Shown in pieces: positions 35,601-43,941 of a stretch of 44,211 bases of DNA (position 1 is the first letter of the stretch; every line of letters starts with the position of its first letter). The DNA lies in NCBI RefSeq assembly GCF_023895975.1, contig NZ_JALBWM010000030.1:1-44211 (forward strand), in the 5' to 3' direction. Both the position numbers and the translations under genes were made by a program. Below the pieces are notes generated by a model. That model saw only the letters and a list, made by a program, of their open reading frames with translations, made no database searches and had not been told where the DNA came from. Source of the stretch: Microbulbifer okhotskensis (GTDB lineage Bacteria > Pseudomonadota > Gammaproteobacteria > Pseudomonadales > Cellvibrionaceae).

Positions 35601-36899
35601 GTGCTTGTGCAATTCAAGTTCTTTGAGTTCATAGCGGTGAGCGTTGGCTGCCAGCTCAATGGTTATAGTGTTGTTGCCAAAATAAATTGAAAACTCAACA
35701 TCCTCAATGGGACCTGTTGCCAGTTGCTGGGTAGTTCCCAGGGTTCCATTAAAATCCAAGGCGTAGTCAAAAATTTTACAGTTGATGGTGGCGCCGTACA
35801 GGCGGCTGTGAGAACCTACCAGTCCGAGATCTCTTTGCAGTTGTTCCGCTTCATAACGCTGATGTTTACGAATTTTCCGCAACTCCCTGGACAGGGATCG
35901 AGCGATGTCAAACAAGGTCTGCTCGCGGCGGACTTCAAGTTGCAAAGGGAGGATGTTGGCAACAGGACCGGTGGCGCTTAAGGCTGCCGAACCCATACGG
36001 CGCATAAACGGATAGCCGACAGTAACTTGTTCACTGTCACACATTCTGGATAAATAAATAAAAATAATTGCAGTAGATATATCGATAACAGACAACTTCT
36101 TTGCGTCTGACTGCTGGGTTAACTCTTCGATGATACTTCGATCTATACAGAATTTTCGTCGATGAACAAGGCTGTTCGCATTCTCCAGCAATCCCGTATT
36201 TTTATTCGATAATGATAGTGGCGTACTCATTTCCTTGGCGTAGTTTCGCCAAAAATCCTTATCTGTTTGGCATTTTTCTGACATCGCATAATCGAGGTAT
36301 TCGTCAATAACGGCAGTGAATGCAGTAAAGGGAGAGTCTGGAATTGCAGCCTTGTTGAGCAGCGCATTGTAAATCACTTCAATTCTTTTTGTCAGGGCGT
36401 TAAAACTGAATCCATCAACCATTAAATGGTGATAGCGCTGGTACCAAAGAATCTGAATACCATTGCTGTTTTCCGGGAGCTGAAAAATAATGTGATGATA
36501 CAAACGGATTCCGCTATCTGCTCTATCGTCACCCTGGATATCATTGAGCATGATTACTTTGGCCAATTCAATCGGGTGATCCGTCTCTTCTATCCTGACA
36601 ATATCGACAGCATTTAAAGACTCCGGAGTTGGTGCCGGCTTGAAGCATTGAACAGGTCCCTGGTCTTCCTGGTGATATTCGCTGTGAATAGTGTCGGCTT
36701 CACACAAGCCAATATGAATAGCCTGACTTAACAGGTCGATATTAATGGAACCCATGATTTCTACATACTGCGCAACAGAAAAAGCATTGCTGCTTTCGGA
36801 TAGTTGGTCGGCCAGCCAAATTCCAACTTGGGGCCCTACCAAAGGGTATGTGTTATCATCAGGTTTACTTGCAGAAATGAATGAGCTTTTTTCTTGCAC
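29637..36899 (-). CDS. Dimodular catechol siderophore NRPS (C-A-T-C-A-T-TE), EntF-like
   Basis: This 2420-residue protein assembles DHB with two amino acids and releases an ester oligomer. Domains: C1 about 15-450 (HHLMVDG 157-163), A1 475-975, T1 1000-1068 (LGGDS, Ser1030), C2 1095-1530 (HHLVIDG 1243-1249), A2 1550-2060, T2 2075-2145 (LGGHS, Ser2107), TE 2160-2410 (GYSFGG with Ser2241, Asp2268, His2378). By PheA-based alignment A2 reads DVWHFSLVD, the EntF serine code. A1 reads DTDSDCIVY (D681, T682, D685, S723, D749, C751, I774, V782, Y783), with two extra acidic residues that favour a basic amino acid. No epimerase domain is present. It starts with GTG after AAGGA and ends in an ATGA overlap with the exporter gene. 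Confidence 0.95.
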   Translation of the reverse strand: MQEKSSFISASKPDDNTYPLVGPQVGIWLADQLSESSNAFSVAQYVEIMGSINIDLLSQAIHIGLCEADTIHSEYHQEDQGPVQCFKPAPTPESLNAVDIVRIEETDHPIELAKVIMLNDIQGDDRADSGIRLYHHIIFQLPENSNGIQILWYQRYHHLMVDGFSFNALTKRIEVIYNALLNKAAIPDSPFTAFTAVIDEYLDYAMSEKCQTDKDFWRNYAKEMSTPLSLSNKNTGLLENANSLVHRRKFCIDRSIIEELTQQSDAKKLSVIDISTAIIFIYLSRMCDSEQVTVGYPFMRRMGSAALSATGPVANILPLQLEVRREQTLFDIARSLSRELRKIRKHQRYEAEQLQRDLGLVGSHSRLYGATINCKIFDYALDFNGTLGTTQQLATGPIEDVEFSIYFGNNTITIELAANAHRYELKELELHKHRISNLFTQAHKNRQILASEFSLIPENEQSLIDGWAKGTEIANTEQYISVLDIFSQQVQTRGRDTAIVFNGQTVSFEALSYRALQICIALQQEGISTGDIIAVALPRSIDAIASILAILYSGATYLPLDLTHPDERIAVMCEDAQPAQVITLSSQANRLAPKISQLHLDTVAPPQFELPFDQATVTNGDQRAYIFYTSGSTGKPKGVMVPHGALLNLALALQDEIFKNANTRSSNQRLKVALTGSFSFDTSWDPILLLMLGHELYLFDDDAKRDVYGLIDSIRSLKIDTLSVAPSLATQLLEGGLMEAGHHHPILMDICGEAVSPALWSALRQYPQLQAHNIYGPTEFTVYATSAQVLPELPEPVIGRPLANTELYVLDKRLMPVPIGVAGELYLAGDNMTLGYLRRPETTAIRFVANPYRSGDVMYLTGDLVRWSTAGQLEFIGRSDNQVKVRGFRVELGDVEAAFSALEETKEVAVIARPIVTGNQLLAYCTLKPTVKSTSKDKEQEVRSRLLQQLKAQLPDYMVPSSLVILSEFPLTVSGKLDKKALPIPSVPPQQCSRPAKNTEEQLVCDAIAKILDLDSIGAEDDFFQLGGDSISAMRLCTAMRNAGYDLRPKEIFQLRSPAQIALNLNAILYQPEQLPLNTAKLPLNQVEKKYGPLAAVLPVLPLQAGLLFQVQLGSEENSYSFTTKLELTGELNIPRLRSALDSTLSMHPQLGALFDCESWEAPLQLIPRATNDTGSMPHWPLTEVDLSQQPDQLQQEMILALELQQAKMPFDIPTHVETRTPLLHAHIIKMAAKNYSLLITAHHLVIDGWSTPILLQDLLGAYRKDSHRVSTETNRYIPIVSQLANRDQRDTREHWHSLLRGVIPTLAFAESRDKETVHEIELPLCEQLHQQLNKLCQQEGLTFNTLIQGVWGALLGSITGRNDVVFGSPVSGRSSAVEGIDEVIGLFSNTLPVRVQLEPQQPLIKQLQSLQEQQIALFDHDGIGLGEIQRIAGSDTLFDTLLVVENYPADKVLLQQDHAGLQLNSVKSRGFTHYPLTILVLPGDNPRILFEYRDAVANAEYLAQRFINLLTQLAESPKQPLASMSLQVLDEQLLIQRINDTNQHIAPATLRDLMILQAQKSPTGKALTDENFSLDYQSMRRQVCNIASQLNINRIGPGDIVAVAIDRSIPLSLALQAVIEAGAAYLPLDIDYPDERLALMLEDANPKLILAGANQVQRFGDNCPVPCPGPVLSIETLLCKEAPRERVATEIRPEDPAYLIYTSGSTGRPKGVLVSHAAIVNRLQWMQSEYRLQASDVVLQKTPSSFDVSVWEFFWPLIQGAELVMAPAEAHRDPKQLLETILQHQVTTMHFVPSMLAAMMDYLDSQPSATPQTASLRRIFCSGEALSKELASAYANYFNAPLHNLYGPTEAAVDVTHCAANPNIALSEGTGVPIGKPVWNTQLRILDQFLRPVGIGVPGELYLSGKQLAIGYLNRHSLTAERFVADPYAVGERMYRTGDVVRWLADGNVEYIGRSDDQIKIRGLRIEIGEIEKALVSLPHVRQAAVHARALNRTRTTGDNRQLVAYVILENSSETPTALRPLLDQLAQTLPAHMVPSTLVAVDSFPLSANGKLDRKALPDPQIAQPNLGRAPNEGTEQIIANSFCKLLDIESVTAEANFFELGGHSLLAMRLAAELRQALTLPVTVGQIMVSPTTESLAAVLTDEKLRKDPEKAGFGNILPIRTGAGTALFCINPGSGFSWQYTGFPKYLAGRWPIIGLQSPRPNGAVAISENMGEAVDRYLQTLLSVQPEGPYHLMGYSFGGTVTVALASKLTALGHEVAFVGLFDTYPPEGQEWKRPTENEAKEEVEREKRQFLNAAEGEFADEATLQEQTKMFNDIVANYDDAVRLLSDAYTQPYSGNVQLFVAEKTLPDGWDVEKSWASFLSNMQQHRLPFAHDDILSPRALEVLGPLLNGILAKVPTLNRQTKNADLHEAGEPL

Positions 36900-37176
36900 A
36901 GTAAAAATCCTTATTCAAGCTATTGAGTTGGCACAATGCCGAGATGAGAGCAACGGTACGTGCCGAAAGTCTTCCTGTTCTAATTACTCGCCGCTGACTG
37001 AAGTCTAAAGATAGGGGGCATTGAGCTTATTTTATTTTGAATGAGTATGTACTGGGTCTTTTCCCGTTACGACTTTTCCTTTCACCGCCGCTATAATTGG
37101 AGCGTTGCAGTAAAAATATCAGACCTGCCTTTAAATTTATTAGTCTAAATTTATGAAGGTCAGGGAGATTATGTGG
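36900..37176. other. Gap between the mbtH-like gene and the NRPS gene
   Basis: These 277 bases lie inside the minus-strand unit, whose other genes are nearly contiguous or overlap. No reading frame with family signal is present. It may hold an internal promoter or a processing site for the long NRPS message; I see no convincing Fur box. Confidence 0.4.
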
Positions 37177-37371
37177 CTAGTGGTTCAAGCCTTTCCAGTT
37201 CTCTTCAACATACGCTATGCAAAATCCTCGAGCCTGGGGGCCGTAAATGGTTTCCCAGCCTTCAGGAATGCCCGCGAATTCCGGCCACAAACTATGCTGG
37301 CCACGATTGTTTTTTAAAACAAAAAACAGGTGTTTCTCATCGTCAAACGGATTTTGATATTCTGATTGCAT
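37177..37371 (-). CDS. ybdZ: MbtH-like protein (YbdZ type)
   Basis: This 64-residue protein has the complete MbtH signature: NPFDDE, FFVLKNNRGQHSLWPEFAGI, PEGW and a C-terminal ENW. MbtH proteins bind A domains and are often needed for their folding and activity, so it probably serves the dimodular NRPS. I chose ATG 37371 (MQSEYQNPFDD); the longer frame back to 37488 reads into the fes gene. Its order, fes-mbtH-entF, matches E. coli fes-ybdZ-entF. Confidence 0.93.
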   Translation of the reverse strand: MQSEYQNPFDDEKHLFFVLKNNRGQHSLWPEFAGIPEGWETIYGPQARGFCIAYVEENWKGLNH

Positions 37372-37378
37372 AGCAACT

Positions 37379-38698
37379 TTAATCCTGAATGCTGAAGTTT
37401 TGTAATAAGTACGATATACCTTTGAGCAGTCCATCGCGCCAACACAAAATATCGTGCCCACCGGTGTATCTCTGGTATTCGACGTCAAAATTTTTGTTGC
37501 ATAGCGCTTTATTTAATTGGTCATTTACTGTGCTCAGCGCATGCTCTTTAGTGCCGACTTGCTGGAAAATTCTCAAGCCGGCGGGAGAGTAAAATCCCTT
37601 AAGGACATGTTCAGTAAGCCATCCTTTAACATGACTGGTGTTTCTTTTTCTCATCGGCTCATTATTTGGCCACCAGAATGAGCCGGATTGACTAATGACA
37701 CTACCAAATCGCTCAGGCCAATTCAGGCCAGCGTACATCGCTGCCAAGCCCCCATAGCTTTGTCCCGCCACAATTGTGTAAGCCGGGTTGTCGGTGTGTG
37801 GGAGTATTTTTCGCACTTGTGGAATGAGTTCAGTTTGAATGGCTTGCCAAAAATCTTCGCTGCAAGTCAGGTCTCGCTCCCGCTGATGACCGTCAATGGG
37901 ATCAATCAATAGATAGAGTGCGGGTGGCAAATTTCCAGATAGTGTCTGTTCTTCTAGCACTGAAAAAATAGGCATTTCTTTTGCCCACCGGTCGCCGTCT
38001 AACAGAATTATGAGTGGGCGTTTGCTTGGGGTTGATGTCTCGCCACTGACATAGGTCCAAATTTTACGGCTGACTCCCAGTGATGTGCTTTGCCAGGAAG
38101 ACTCTGCCAAGTTTTCTGTATAGCTACTTTCAGAAAGTTGGAATGCAGGTGTCAGATCGAATTTTAGCCATGCACTCTGTTCTTCCGATTCCGGCAAGTG
38201 AATCGCTGAAAATTTTTTGCTCCATTGGCCAATACTTGGGGCTTGACGGTTCAGAGGATCCGGTATAGCTGTCTTTAACAGGCTGCGCCACCAATGGCGC
38301 TGCATCTGGCACTTGTCTTCATTCCGCTGCAGCTCTTTTTGCCAATTGCTGCCAACCCATTTTTCTGTTGTGGGTATCAAGCGATAACTGCCCCTCCAGT
38401 TTTTTTCTACTTCAAGTTGCCAATGCCAAATATTGGTGCCTGGCAATCGTTCTAAGGATGGAGGTGAAAATGTGTGGTGGTCGGTAACACAATTAATATC
38501 GATATAAACACGTTTAATCGGCGACAGGAGTTCATTGCCATTTGGGTCTTTCCATATAAATGTGAGGTTTAGTTTTTTCTCACTAGAAGGGCTACCACTG
38601 ATAAATGGAAGCCCATGCCGCTCCACCTCGGACCACCAAGGCGCGCTACCCACTTCAAACAAGTTAGGAAAATTGAGAGCGGTTAATGTTGAGCGCAT
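37379..38698 (-). CDS. fes: Ferric-catecholate siderophore esterase Fes
   Basis: Fes cuts the serine ester bonds of imported ferric siderophore in the cytoplasm to free iron. The 439-residue protein lacks a signal peptide. Its N-terminal domain includes LTFIWKDPNG and a stretch with IWHWQLEV. The hydrolase domain has GQSYGG with Ser314 and GGHDILCW with His415, and LDGDRW is typical of the family. Presence of Fes supports a tri-serine ester backbone in the product. It heads the minus-strand unit, about 140 bases from a Fur-like site. Confidence 0.93.
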   Translation of the reverse strand: MRSTLTALNFPNLFEVGSAPWWSEVERHGLPFISGSPSSEKKLNLTFIWKDPNGNELLSPIKRVYIDINCVTDHHTFSPPSLERLPGTNIWHWQLEVEKNWRGSYRLIPTTEKWVGSNWQKELQRNEDKCQMQRHWWRSLLKTAIPDPLNRQAPSIGQWSKKFSAIHLPESEEQSAWLKFDLTPAFQLSESSYTENLAESSWQSTSLGVSRKIWTYVSGETSTPSKRPLIILLDGDRWAKEMPIFSVLEEQTLSGNLPPALYLLIDPIDGHQRERDLTCSEDFWQAIQTELIPQVRKILPHTDNPAYTIVAGQSYGGLAAMYAGLNWPERFGSVISQSGSFWWPNNEPMRKRNTSHVKGWLTEHVLKGFYSPAGLRIFQQVGTKEHALSTVNDQLNKALCNKNFDVEYQRYTGGHDILCWRDGLLKGISYLLQNFSIQD

Positions 38699-38839
38699 GA
38701 CTACAGCCAGGTCCTTCCTTGTGTTTTGATTTTTACCTTCCCGCTGATTTTTGTGGGGGAATCGTGTTCCGAACCTATTTTTTAAGAATCAAGTGGTGAT
38801 TTGTCGACAGGCTACCTTAGGAGGGTGTCGGATGTAAAT

Positions 38840-38858
38840 AGAAATTATTATCATTCGC
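38840..38858. promoter_or_regulatory. Fur-box-like site upstream of fes
   Basis: The 19 bases match the palindromic Fur consensus at about 12 positions, with an intact ATCATT core. It lies about 140 bases upstream of the fes start on the divergent side. It would make the fes-mbtH-NRPS-exporter-entD-DAHPS unit iron-repressed. Confidence 0.55.
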
Positions 38859-39159
38859 GTCTTATATGGATTGTTTCAAGAAAGTGAAACAATGGGGATT
38901 TACTTGCTGTTGGAATTCAATGTGGAAGGTGGTACTTAAAATAGTTTGTGAGGATTTACTTAACCTCCGTGAGTGATTAATTTGATTTTTTTGGTTACAG
39001 CAGAAATAAATATTAAATTTTTTTTAGATTGAGCCCTGCTGAGTTGCCTGCAGTCTTTGCTCAGGCTTCAACCTGGAGTGTCGTATCCCGCATTGAAATT
39101 TATGTAAATATCTCTCAAATATTACTAGCGCCAATTGACAAACACTCGCCCTCGGGAAG

Positions 39160-39178
39160 TATAATGATAGTCATTCTC
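39160..39178. promoter_or_regulatory. Fur box upstream of entC
   Basis: The site reads TATAATGATAGTCATTCTC and matches the 19-base Fur consensus at 16 positions. It ends 28 bases before the entC start, where Fur would block RNA polymerase. TATAAT inside the site could serve as a -10 element. Confidence 0.8.
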
Positions 39179-39206
39179 ATTCGTATATTCAACGGAGTAG
39201 CAGTTT

Positions 39207-40400
39207 ATGCTCTTCCCGAACACAGATATTGAGTCTGGCGGCTGCTCAGCCTTGGGTTCCGCCGATTTTCTGTTCACCTCTTCCTACCGTAGCTTGAGAG
39301 GCAAGGGGGTTTTTGCGGAAATTAATCAACCGGTTTCGCCGAATGCTGATGATACCAGGAAGCAGTTTCATGAATCGGTTCAAGAGGCTTTTACAGCAGC
39401 GAAAAAAGCGGGGATCTGCAATCCTGTGGTTGTCGGAGCCGTACCTTTTGATCTGGGTCAGCCGTCGAGATTATATATCCCGATAGAGTGTGATTTCTTT
39501 GATCGCAGTGAGATGGTTTCAACGGTGAATGACTGTGAAGCACCGATTCCTCGTGTTGAAAAGATGCAGAGCGTCCCTGAAGAGCGGCGATTTAAGCAAG
39601 CTGTGGAGCAGGCGATAGCCAATTTCCAACACAGCGATTTACGTAAAGCGGTATTATCTCGCGTGCTCAATGTTGAGTTGGCAGAAAAGGTTTCAGTAGA
39701 TGAAATTTTATCAAGATTGATTGTACAGAATCCTTTGGGATATCACTTCCGTATCCCTATTGAGGGTGATCAGGAACTTATTGGCTCCAGCCCTGAATTG
39801 TTAGTTCGTAAGGTTGCAAACCAGTTAACTTCCAATCCGTTGGCGGGCTCGGCGAAGCGCCAGGGTGATAGCGAAAGAGATCTCGCTGTTAGTCAGTCAT
39901 TACTAACTTCTTCTAAAGATAGTTATGAGCACCGCTTGGTAATAGATGAAATTCGGCAAGTCCTTGCACCCTATTGTAATAAGCTCGATATCCCCACAAG
40001 CCCCGAGCTTATTAGTACACCAGCTATGTGGCATTTATCCTCCCTGATCCGGGGACAATTGGATGATCCACAGTTGTCCGCTTTGGAGCTTGCATGCGAG
40101 CTTCACCCAACGCCGGCGGTATGTGGTTTTCCTACGAAAGATGCGCGCAATTTAATTCGCCTTGTAGAACCCTTTGAGCGAGGAGTTTTCACCGGTATGG
40201 TGGGTTGGTGTGATGCTGAGGGTAACGGTGAGTGGGTGGTTACTATTCGCTGTGGAATTGTGAATGGAAATCAGATTCAGTTATTTGCAGGAGCGGGAAT
40301 TGTTGAGGACTCCTGCCCTGAACAGGAATGGCAGGAAACCAGGGCAAAACTGGGTACCATGCTCAATGCTTTAGGGATAACACAGCAGGAAGCACTTTGA
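39207..40400 (+). CDS. entC: Isochorismate synthase EntC
   Basis: EntC converts chorismate to isochorismate, the first committed step to DHB. The 397-residue protein shows the family blocks [64 protein letters not shown] and [13 protein letters not shown]. Its stop overlaps the entE start (TGATGA), so the two are coupled. The gene sits right behind the Fur box. Confidence 0.95.
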   Translation: MLFPNTDIESGGCSALGSADFLFTSSYRSLRGKGVFAEINQPVSPNADDTRKQFHESVQEAFTAAKKAGICNPVVVGAVPFDLGQPSRLYIPIECDFFDRSEMVSTVNDCEAPIPRVEKMQSVPEERRFKQAVEQAIANFQHSDLRKAVLSRVLNVELAEKVSVDEILSRLIVQNPLGYHFRIPIEGDQELIGSSPELLVRKVANQLTSNPLAGSAKRQGDSERDLAVSQSLLTSSKDSYEHRLVIDEIRQVLAPYCNKLDIPTSPELISTPAMWHLSSLIRGQLDDPQLSALELACELHPTPAVCGFPTKDARNLIRLVEPFERGVFTGMVGWCDAEGNGEWVVTIRCGIVNGNQIQLFAGAGIVEDSCPEQEWQETRAKLGTMLNALGITQQEAL

Positions 40401-42025
40401 TGACCATTGAATTTACACCATGGCCGGAGCCTATGGCGCGCCGTTATCGGGATCTAGGCTACTGGGAGGACAAGCCGCTGAGTGATGTTTTGCGGGTTTC
40501 CTGCGTAAAGAGGCCCAGCGCAACGGCGATTATTTGTGCACACCGATATTTTTCCTATACCGATATTGATAGGCTCTCGAATAATTTAGCTCAGTCCTTA
40601 TTGGCTCGAGGCCTTAAACCTTACGATACTGCTTTAGTACAGCTGCCGAATATCGCTGAATTTTATATTGTATTTTTTGCATTAATAAAAATAGGTGTAG
40701 TACCGGTAAACGCTTTGTATAGTCACCAGCGCCTGGAGCTGACGGCCTACGCCCAGCAACTCCACCCCACGTTAATTGTCGCATCAGCTTCACATCCACT
40801 GTTTTCAGAAGGATCTTTTCTCGAAGATTTAAAGCGAGAGATACCATCTTTACAGCAAGCGTTGATTTATGGCGAGAACCACTATGCAGACTTACTGGAA
40901 GATGGACTAAATTTCCCTGAGCAGATAGCACAGCTAGAGCCTACCCCGGCCGGTGAGGTGGCTTTTTTCCAGTTGTCCGGCGGAAGTACAGGCACGCCCA
41001 AACTGATTCCAAGAACTCATAATGATTACCTGTACAGTGTACGGAGAAGTGCTGAATTATGTGGTCTTGGACCGCAAACCCGATTTTTGTGTGCACTTCC
41101 AGCTGGACATAATTTTACCCTTAGCTCTCCCGGCGCTCTCGGAGTATTTGACAATGGCGGAACTGTGATCACGGCGCCCGATCCAGAACCATTCAACTGT
41201 TTCTCACTGATTTCCCAGCATCAAATCAATATGGTCGCATTGGTTCCACCCGCTGTAGCCCTGTGGTTAAAAGCCGCAGAGGCTCACCGAGATAAGCTCG
41301 CCACATTGTCCTTAATGCAGGTAGGTGGAGCCAATTTTGCGGAGAGCATCGCACGACGCGTACCTGAAGAGCTGGGCTGCCAGTTACAGCAGGTTTTTGG
41401 TATGGCGGAAGGGTTAGTCAATTACACGCGCCTGGATGACGATGATCCTCTAATTTTCTGTACCCAGGGTTGTCCCATGTGCCCTGATGATGAGGTACTT
41501 GTGGTTGATGAAAACTGCCAGCCAGTCCCCCCCGGTGAAACAGGCATGCTGATAACGCGGGGTCCGTATACGATTCGTGGCTACTATAAAAGTGGTGAAC
41601 ATAATCAAGCCGCATTTGATGCTGGCGGCTTCTACCGTACCGGAGATCTGGTACAGCGCGATGGCAATGGATACCTGCGTGTGGTTGGTCGACAGAAAGA
41701 TCAGATTAATCGTGGAGGAGAGAAAATTGCTGCTGAAGAAGTCGAAAATTTACTGCTGCGCCATAAATCCATTTCCCAGGCAGCACTGGTAGCAATGCCT
41801 GATGATTTGTTGGGAGAAAAAAGTTGTGCCTTTTTAGTATCTAGTGATCCTGATTTACGGCCGCTAGTTTTGAGGAAATACTTAAGGGATTTAGGTGTGG
41901 CACAATTCAAACTGCCCGATAAGTTTAAGTTCGTGAGGAGCTTGCCCCTTACCCCAATTGGGAAAACAGATAAGAAAAAATTACGTAAAGTGCTGCGAGA
42001 GAAAGCAGTGACATCCAAGGTTTAA
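40400..42025 (+). CDS. entE: 2,3-dihydroxybenzoate-AMP ligase EntE
   Basis: EntE adenylates DHB and loads it on the EntB carrier domain. The 541-residue protein begins [20 protein letters not shown] like other DHB ligases. It has the P-loop LSGGSTGTPKLIPRTHNDY, AEGLVNYTRLDD, YRTGDLVQRD and a final GKTDKKKL with the A10 Lys. I chose ATG 40400 for its overlap with the entC stop and its E. coli-like N-terminus. Confidence 0.95.
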   Translation: MTIEFTPWPEPMARRYRDLGYWEDKPLSDVLRVSCVKRPSATAIICAHRYFSYTDIDRLSNNLAQSLLARGLKPYDTALVQLPNIAEFYIVFFALIKIGVVPVNALYSHQRLELTAYAQQLHPTLIVASASHPLFSEGSFLEDLKREIPSLQQALIYGENHYADLLEDGLNFPEQIAQLEPTPAGEVAFFQLSGGSTGTPKLIPRTHNDYLYSVRRSAELCGLGPQTRFLCALPAGHNFTLSSPGALGVFDNGGTVITAPDPEPFNCFSLISQHQINMVALVPPAVALWLKAAEAHRDKLATLSLMQVGGANFAESIARRVPEELGCQLQQVFGMAEGLVNYTRLDDDDPLIFCTQGCPMCPDDEVLVVDENCQPVPPGETGMLITRGPYTIRGYYKSGEHNQAAFDAGGFYRTGDLVQRDGNGYLRVVGRQKDQINRGGEKIAAEEVENLLLRHKSISQAALVAMPDDLLGEKSCAFLVSSDPDLRPLVLRKYLRDLGVAQFKLPDKFKFVRSLPLTPIGKTDKKKLRKVLREKAVTSKV

Positions 42026-42038
42026 GGTGCTAAATTTT

Positions 42039-42926
42039 ATGTCCATTCCATCATTGGAAAATTATAGCCTTCCTGTCATTAAGTCGCTTCCAGAGAATAA
42101 AGTCGACTGGAAAATAGAACCTTCCAGAAGTGCCTTGCTAATCCATGACATGCAACAATACTTTGTGCGTTTCTTTGGCGAAGACAGTGGCTTGGTTAAA
42201 AGGGTCGAAAAAAATATCGTTGCGTTACGGGCTTGGGCGAAGCAACACAATATACCGGTGATCTATACAGCGCAGCCGATAGAGCAGAGCGACAAAGATC
42301 GTGCATTACTAAACGATATGTGGGGGCCTGGCCTTACAAAAGCAGACCCCAGTCTACAAAAAGTTGTTCCTGCGTTGGCGCCGGATAGGGATGATATAGT
42401 ACTGGTCAAGTGGCGTTACAGTGCCTTTTATCGCTCTGAGTTGGAGGAGATTCTTAAGGAATCCACGAGGGATCAACTAATTATCTGTGGCATTTATGCT
42501 CATATTGGTTGTTTAACAACAGCTTTAGATGCCTTTATGCGTGATGTGCAGCCCTTTATGATTGCGGATGCAGTGGGTGATTTTTCTGAGCAGGAACATC
42601 ATATGGCCCTAGAGTATGTAGCGCGGCGCTGCGGCAGTGTTGTTGCCACAGGTGATGTACTGTCTATCGGTGCGTCGGCGGCAACCGTTCTGAGTTGGAG
42701 CCTTCTCAAGGATCAATTACTGGATCTGATTGATGAAGAGCCGGAGCTCTTTGATGCCGATGAAAATCTGATTGACTATGGGTTGGATTCTGCGCAATTG
42801 ATGGGGTTAATTACTGATTGGCAAAAATTAGGTGTTCACATGACGTTTGAGGAGTTGGCTGTTGCCCCGTCCTTAAACGGATGGTGGCAATTGATTCAGG
42901 GTAAATATCCGCAACTAGCGGAGTGA
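42039..42926 (+). CDS. entB: Isochorismatase/aryl carrier protein EntB
   Basis: The N-terminal domain hydrolyses isochorismate to 2,3-dihydro-DHB, and the C-terminal ArCP presents DHB to the NRPS. The start at ATG 42039 (MSIPSLENYSLP) matches E. coli EntB and has AAGG upstream; a GTG at 42027 is less likely. LLIHDMQQYF and CGIYAHIGCLTTALDAFM are isochorismatase blocks. Ser251 in YGLDSAQLMGL is the phosphopantetheine site, corresponding to E. coli S245. The length is 295 residues. Confidence 0.95.
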   Translation: MSIPSLENYSLPVIKSLPENKVDWKIEPSRSALLIHDMQQYFVRFFGEDSGLVKRVEKNIVALRAWAKQHNIPVIYTAQPIEQSDKDRALLNDMWGPGLTKADPSLQKVVPALAPDRDDIVLVKWRYSAFYRSELEEILKESTRDQLIICGIYAHIGCLTTALDAFMRDVQPFMIADAVGDFSEQEHHMALEYVARRCGSVVATGDVLSIGASAATVLSWSLLKDQLLDLIDEEPELFDADENLIDYGLDSAQLMGLITDWQKLGVHMTFEELAVAPSLNGWWQLIQGKYPQLAE

Positions 42927-42933
42927 AATTTTT

Positions 42934-43680
42934 ATGAGTTTCTTGAGAAAGCGCGTATGGATTACGGGCGCTGGACGGGGAATAGGTGCATGCACAGCGG
43001 ACCTGTTTCAACGCTACAACGCCTCCGTTATCGGTTTGGATATTGACTTTCCGAATGAGGAATACAACTACCAGACGGTCACACTGGATATTACAAATTC
43101 AGATCAGATAGCTCAGGTTTGTCAGAACTTACTCAATGACAATCAGGGGCCGGATATTCTGGTCAATGCGGCTGGCATTCTGCGTCTTGGTAGTATGTCA
43201 GAATTAACTTTGGCCGATTGGCAGGCCTGCCTATCTGTAAATGCGACAGGGCCTTTTAACTTACTTAAAGAGCTGTTGCCATACTTTAAAAGCCGGCGCC
43301 GAGGTGCCATTGTTAATGTTGCTTCGAATGCTGCTCATGTACCAAGAATGGGAATGACTGCGTATTGTGCTTCAAAGGCTGCGTTGGTGGGACTGAGTAA
43401 TTGTGTCGCTCTTGAGATGGCTGAGTTTGGAGTCAGGTGCAATCTTGTCTCTCCGGGATCGACAGATACACAAATGCTGCGCGAGCTATGGGGGGAAAAT
43501 GGTGGCAAGGGCACGACTATAGCGGGTAGTCCAGATCAATTTAAATTGGGAATCCCCCTGAATAAAATTGCCTCTACCGACGATGTAGCTAATACAATTC
43601 TCTTTTTGGCCTCGGATATGGCTGCACATGTGACCATGCAGGATATTGTTGTCGATGGTGGCGCTACGCTGGGAAGCTAG
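42934..43680 (+). CDS. entA: 2,3-dihydro-2,3-dihydroxybenzoate dehydrogenase EntA
   Basis: EntA oxidises dihydro-DHB to DHB with NAD+. The 248-residue short-chain dehydrogenase has the cofactor motif TGAGRGIG, NAAG, the catalytic Tyr-Lys in YCASKAAL with Ser in NVASNAAH, and the C-terminal DIVVDGGATLG. It follows entB after eight bases and closes the plus unit. Confidence 0.95.
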   Translation: MSFLRKRVWITGAGRGIGACTADLFQRYNASVIGLDIDFPNEEYNYQTVTLDITNSDQIAQVCQNLLNDNQGPDILVNAAGILRLGSMSELTLADWQACLSVNATGPFNLLKELLPYFKSRRRGAIVNVASNAAHVPRMGMTAYCASKAALVGLSNCVALEMAEFGVRCNLVSPGSTDTQMLRELWGENGGKGTTIAGSPDQFKLGIPLNKIASTDDVANTILFLASDMAAHVTMQDIVVDGGATLGS

Positions 43681-43941
43681 TTCACGGGTTATTAGGCTGG
43701 GCCCTCTGCGGTCCTGCTTATCCTGGCCCTGCGATACATCCCTGGAATTCGTGATAGCTCAGTGAATATATACTTGATCTGCCTGCCGGTTATTTCTGCT
43801 TGGGCTGGCATGCTGATAAGGATGAATTTTGAAACTATTCAGAGAAATTCACAAAAAAGCTTCACAGATTTTTTTACTGAAAATATTATTTTTTGTAAGC
43901 CCGTCTCAAATTGTTGTGGTCAAGTCCAGCAGGACACCTCT
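43681..43941. other. Intergenic region between entA and the IS3 remnant
   Basis: No gene is supported. The 70-codon frame at 43762-43974 has no family signal and overlaps the IS remnant. A short GC-rich segment follows the entA stop, without a convincing terminator. Confidence 0.4.

Noticed and set aside
29692..36617. Many plus-strand frames of 60-189 codons inside the NRPS gene
   Set aside because: They are antisense shadows of a gene whose domains are continuous and fully recognised.
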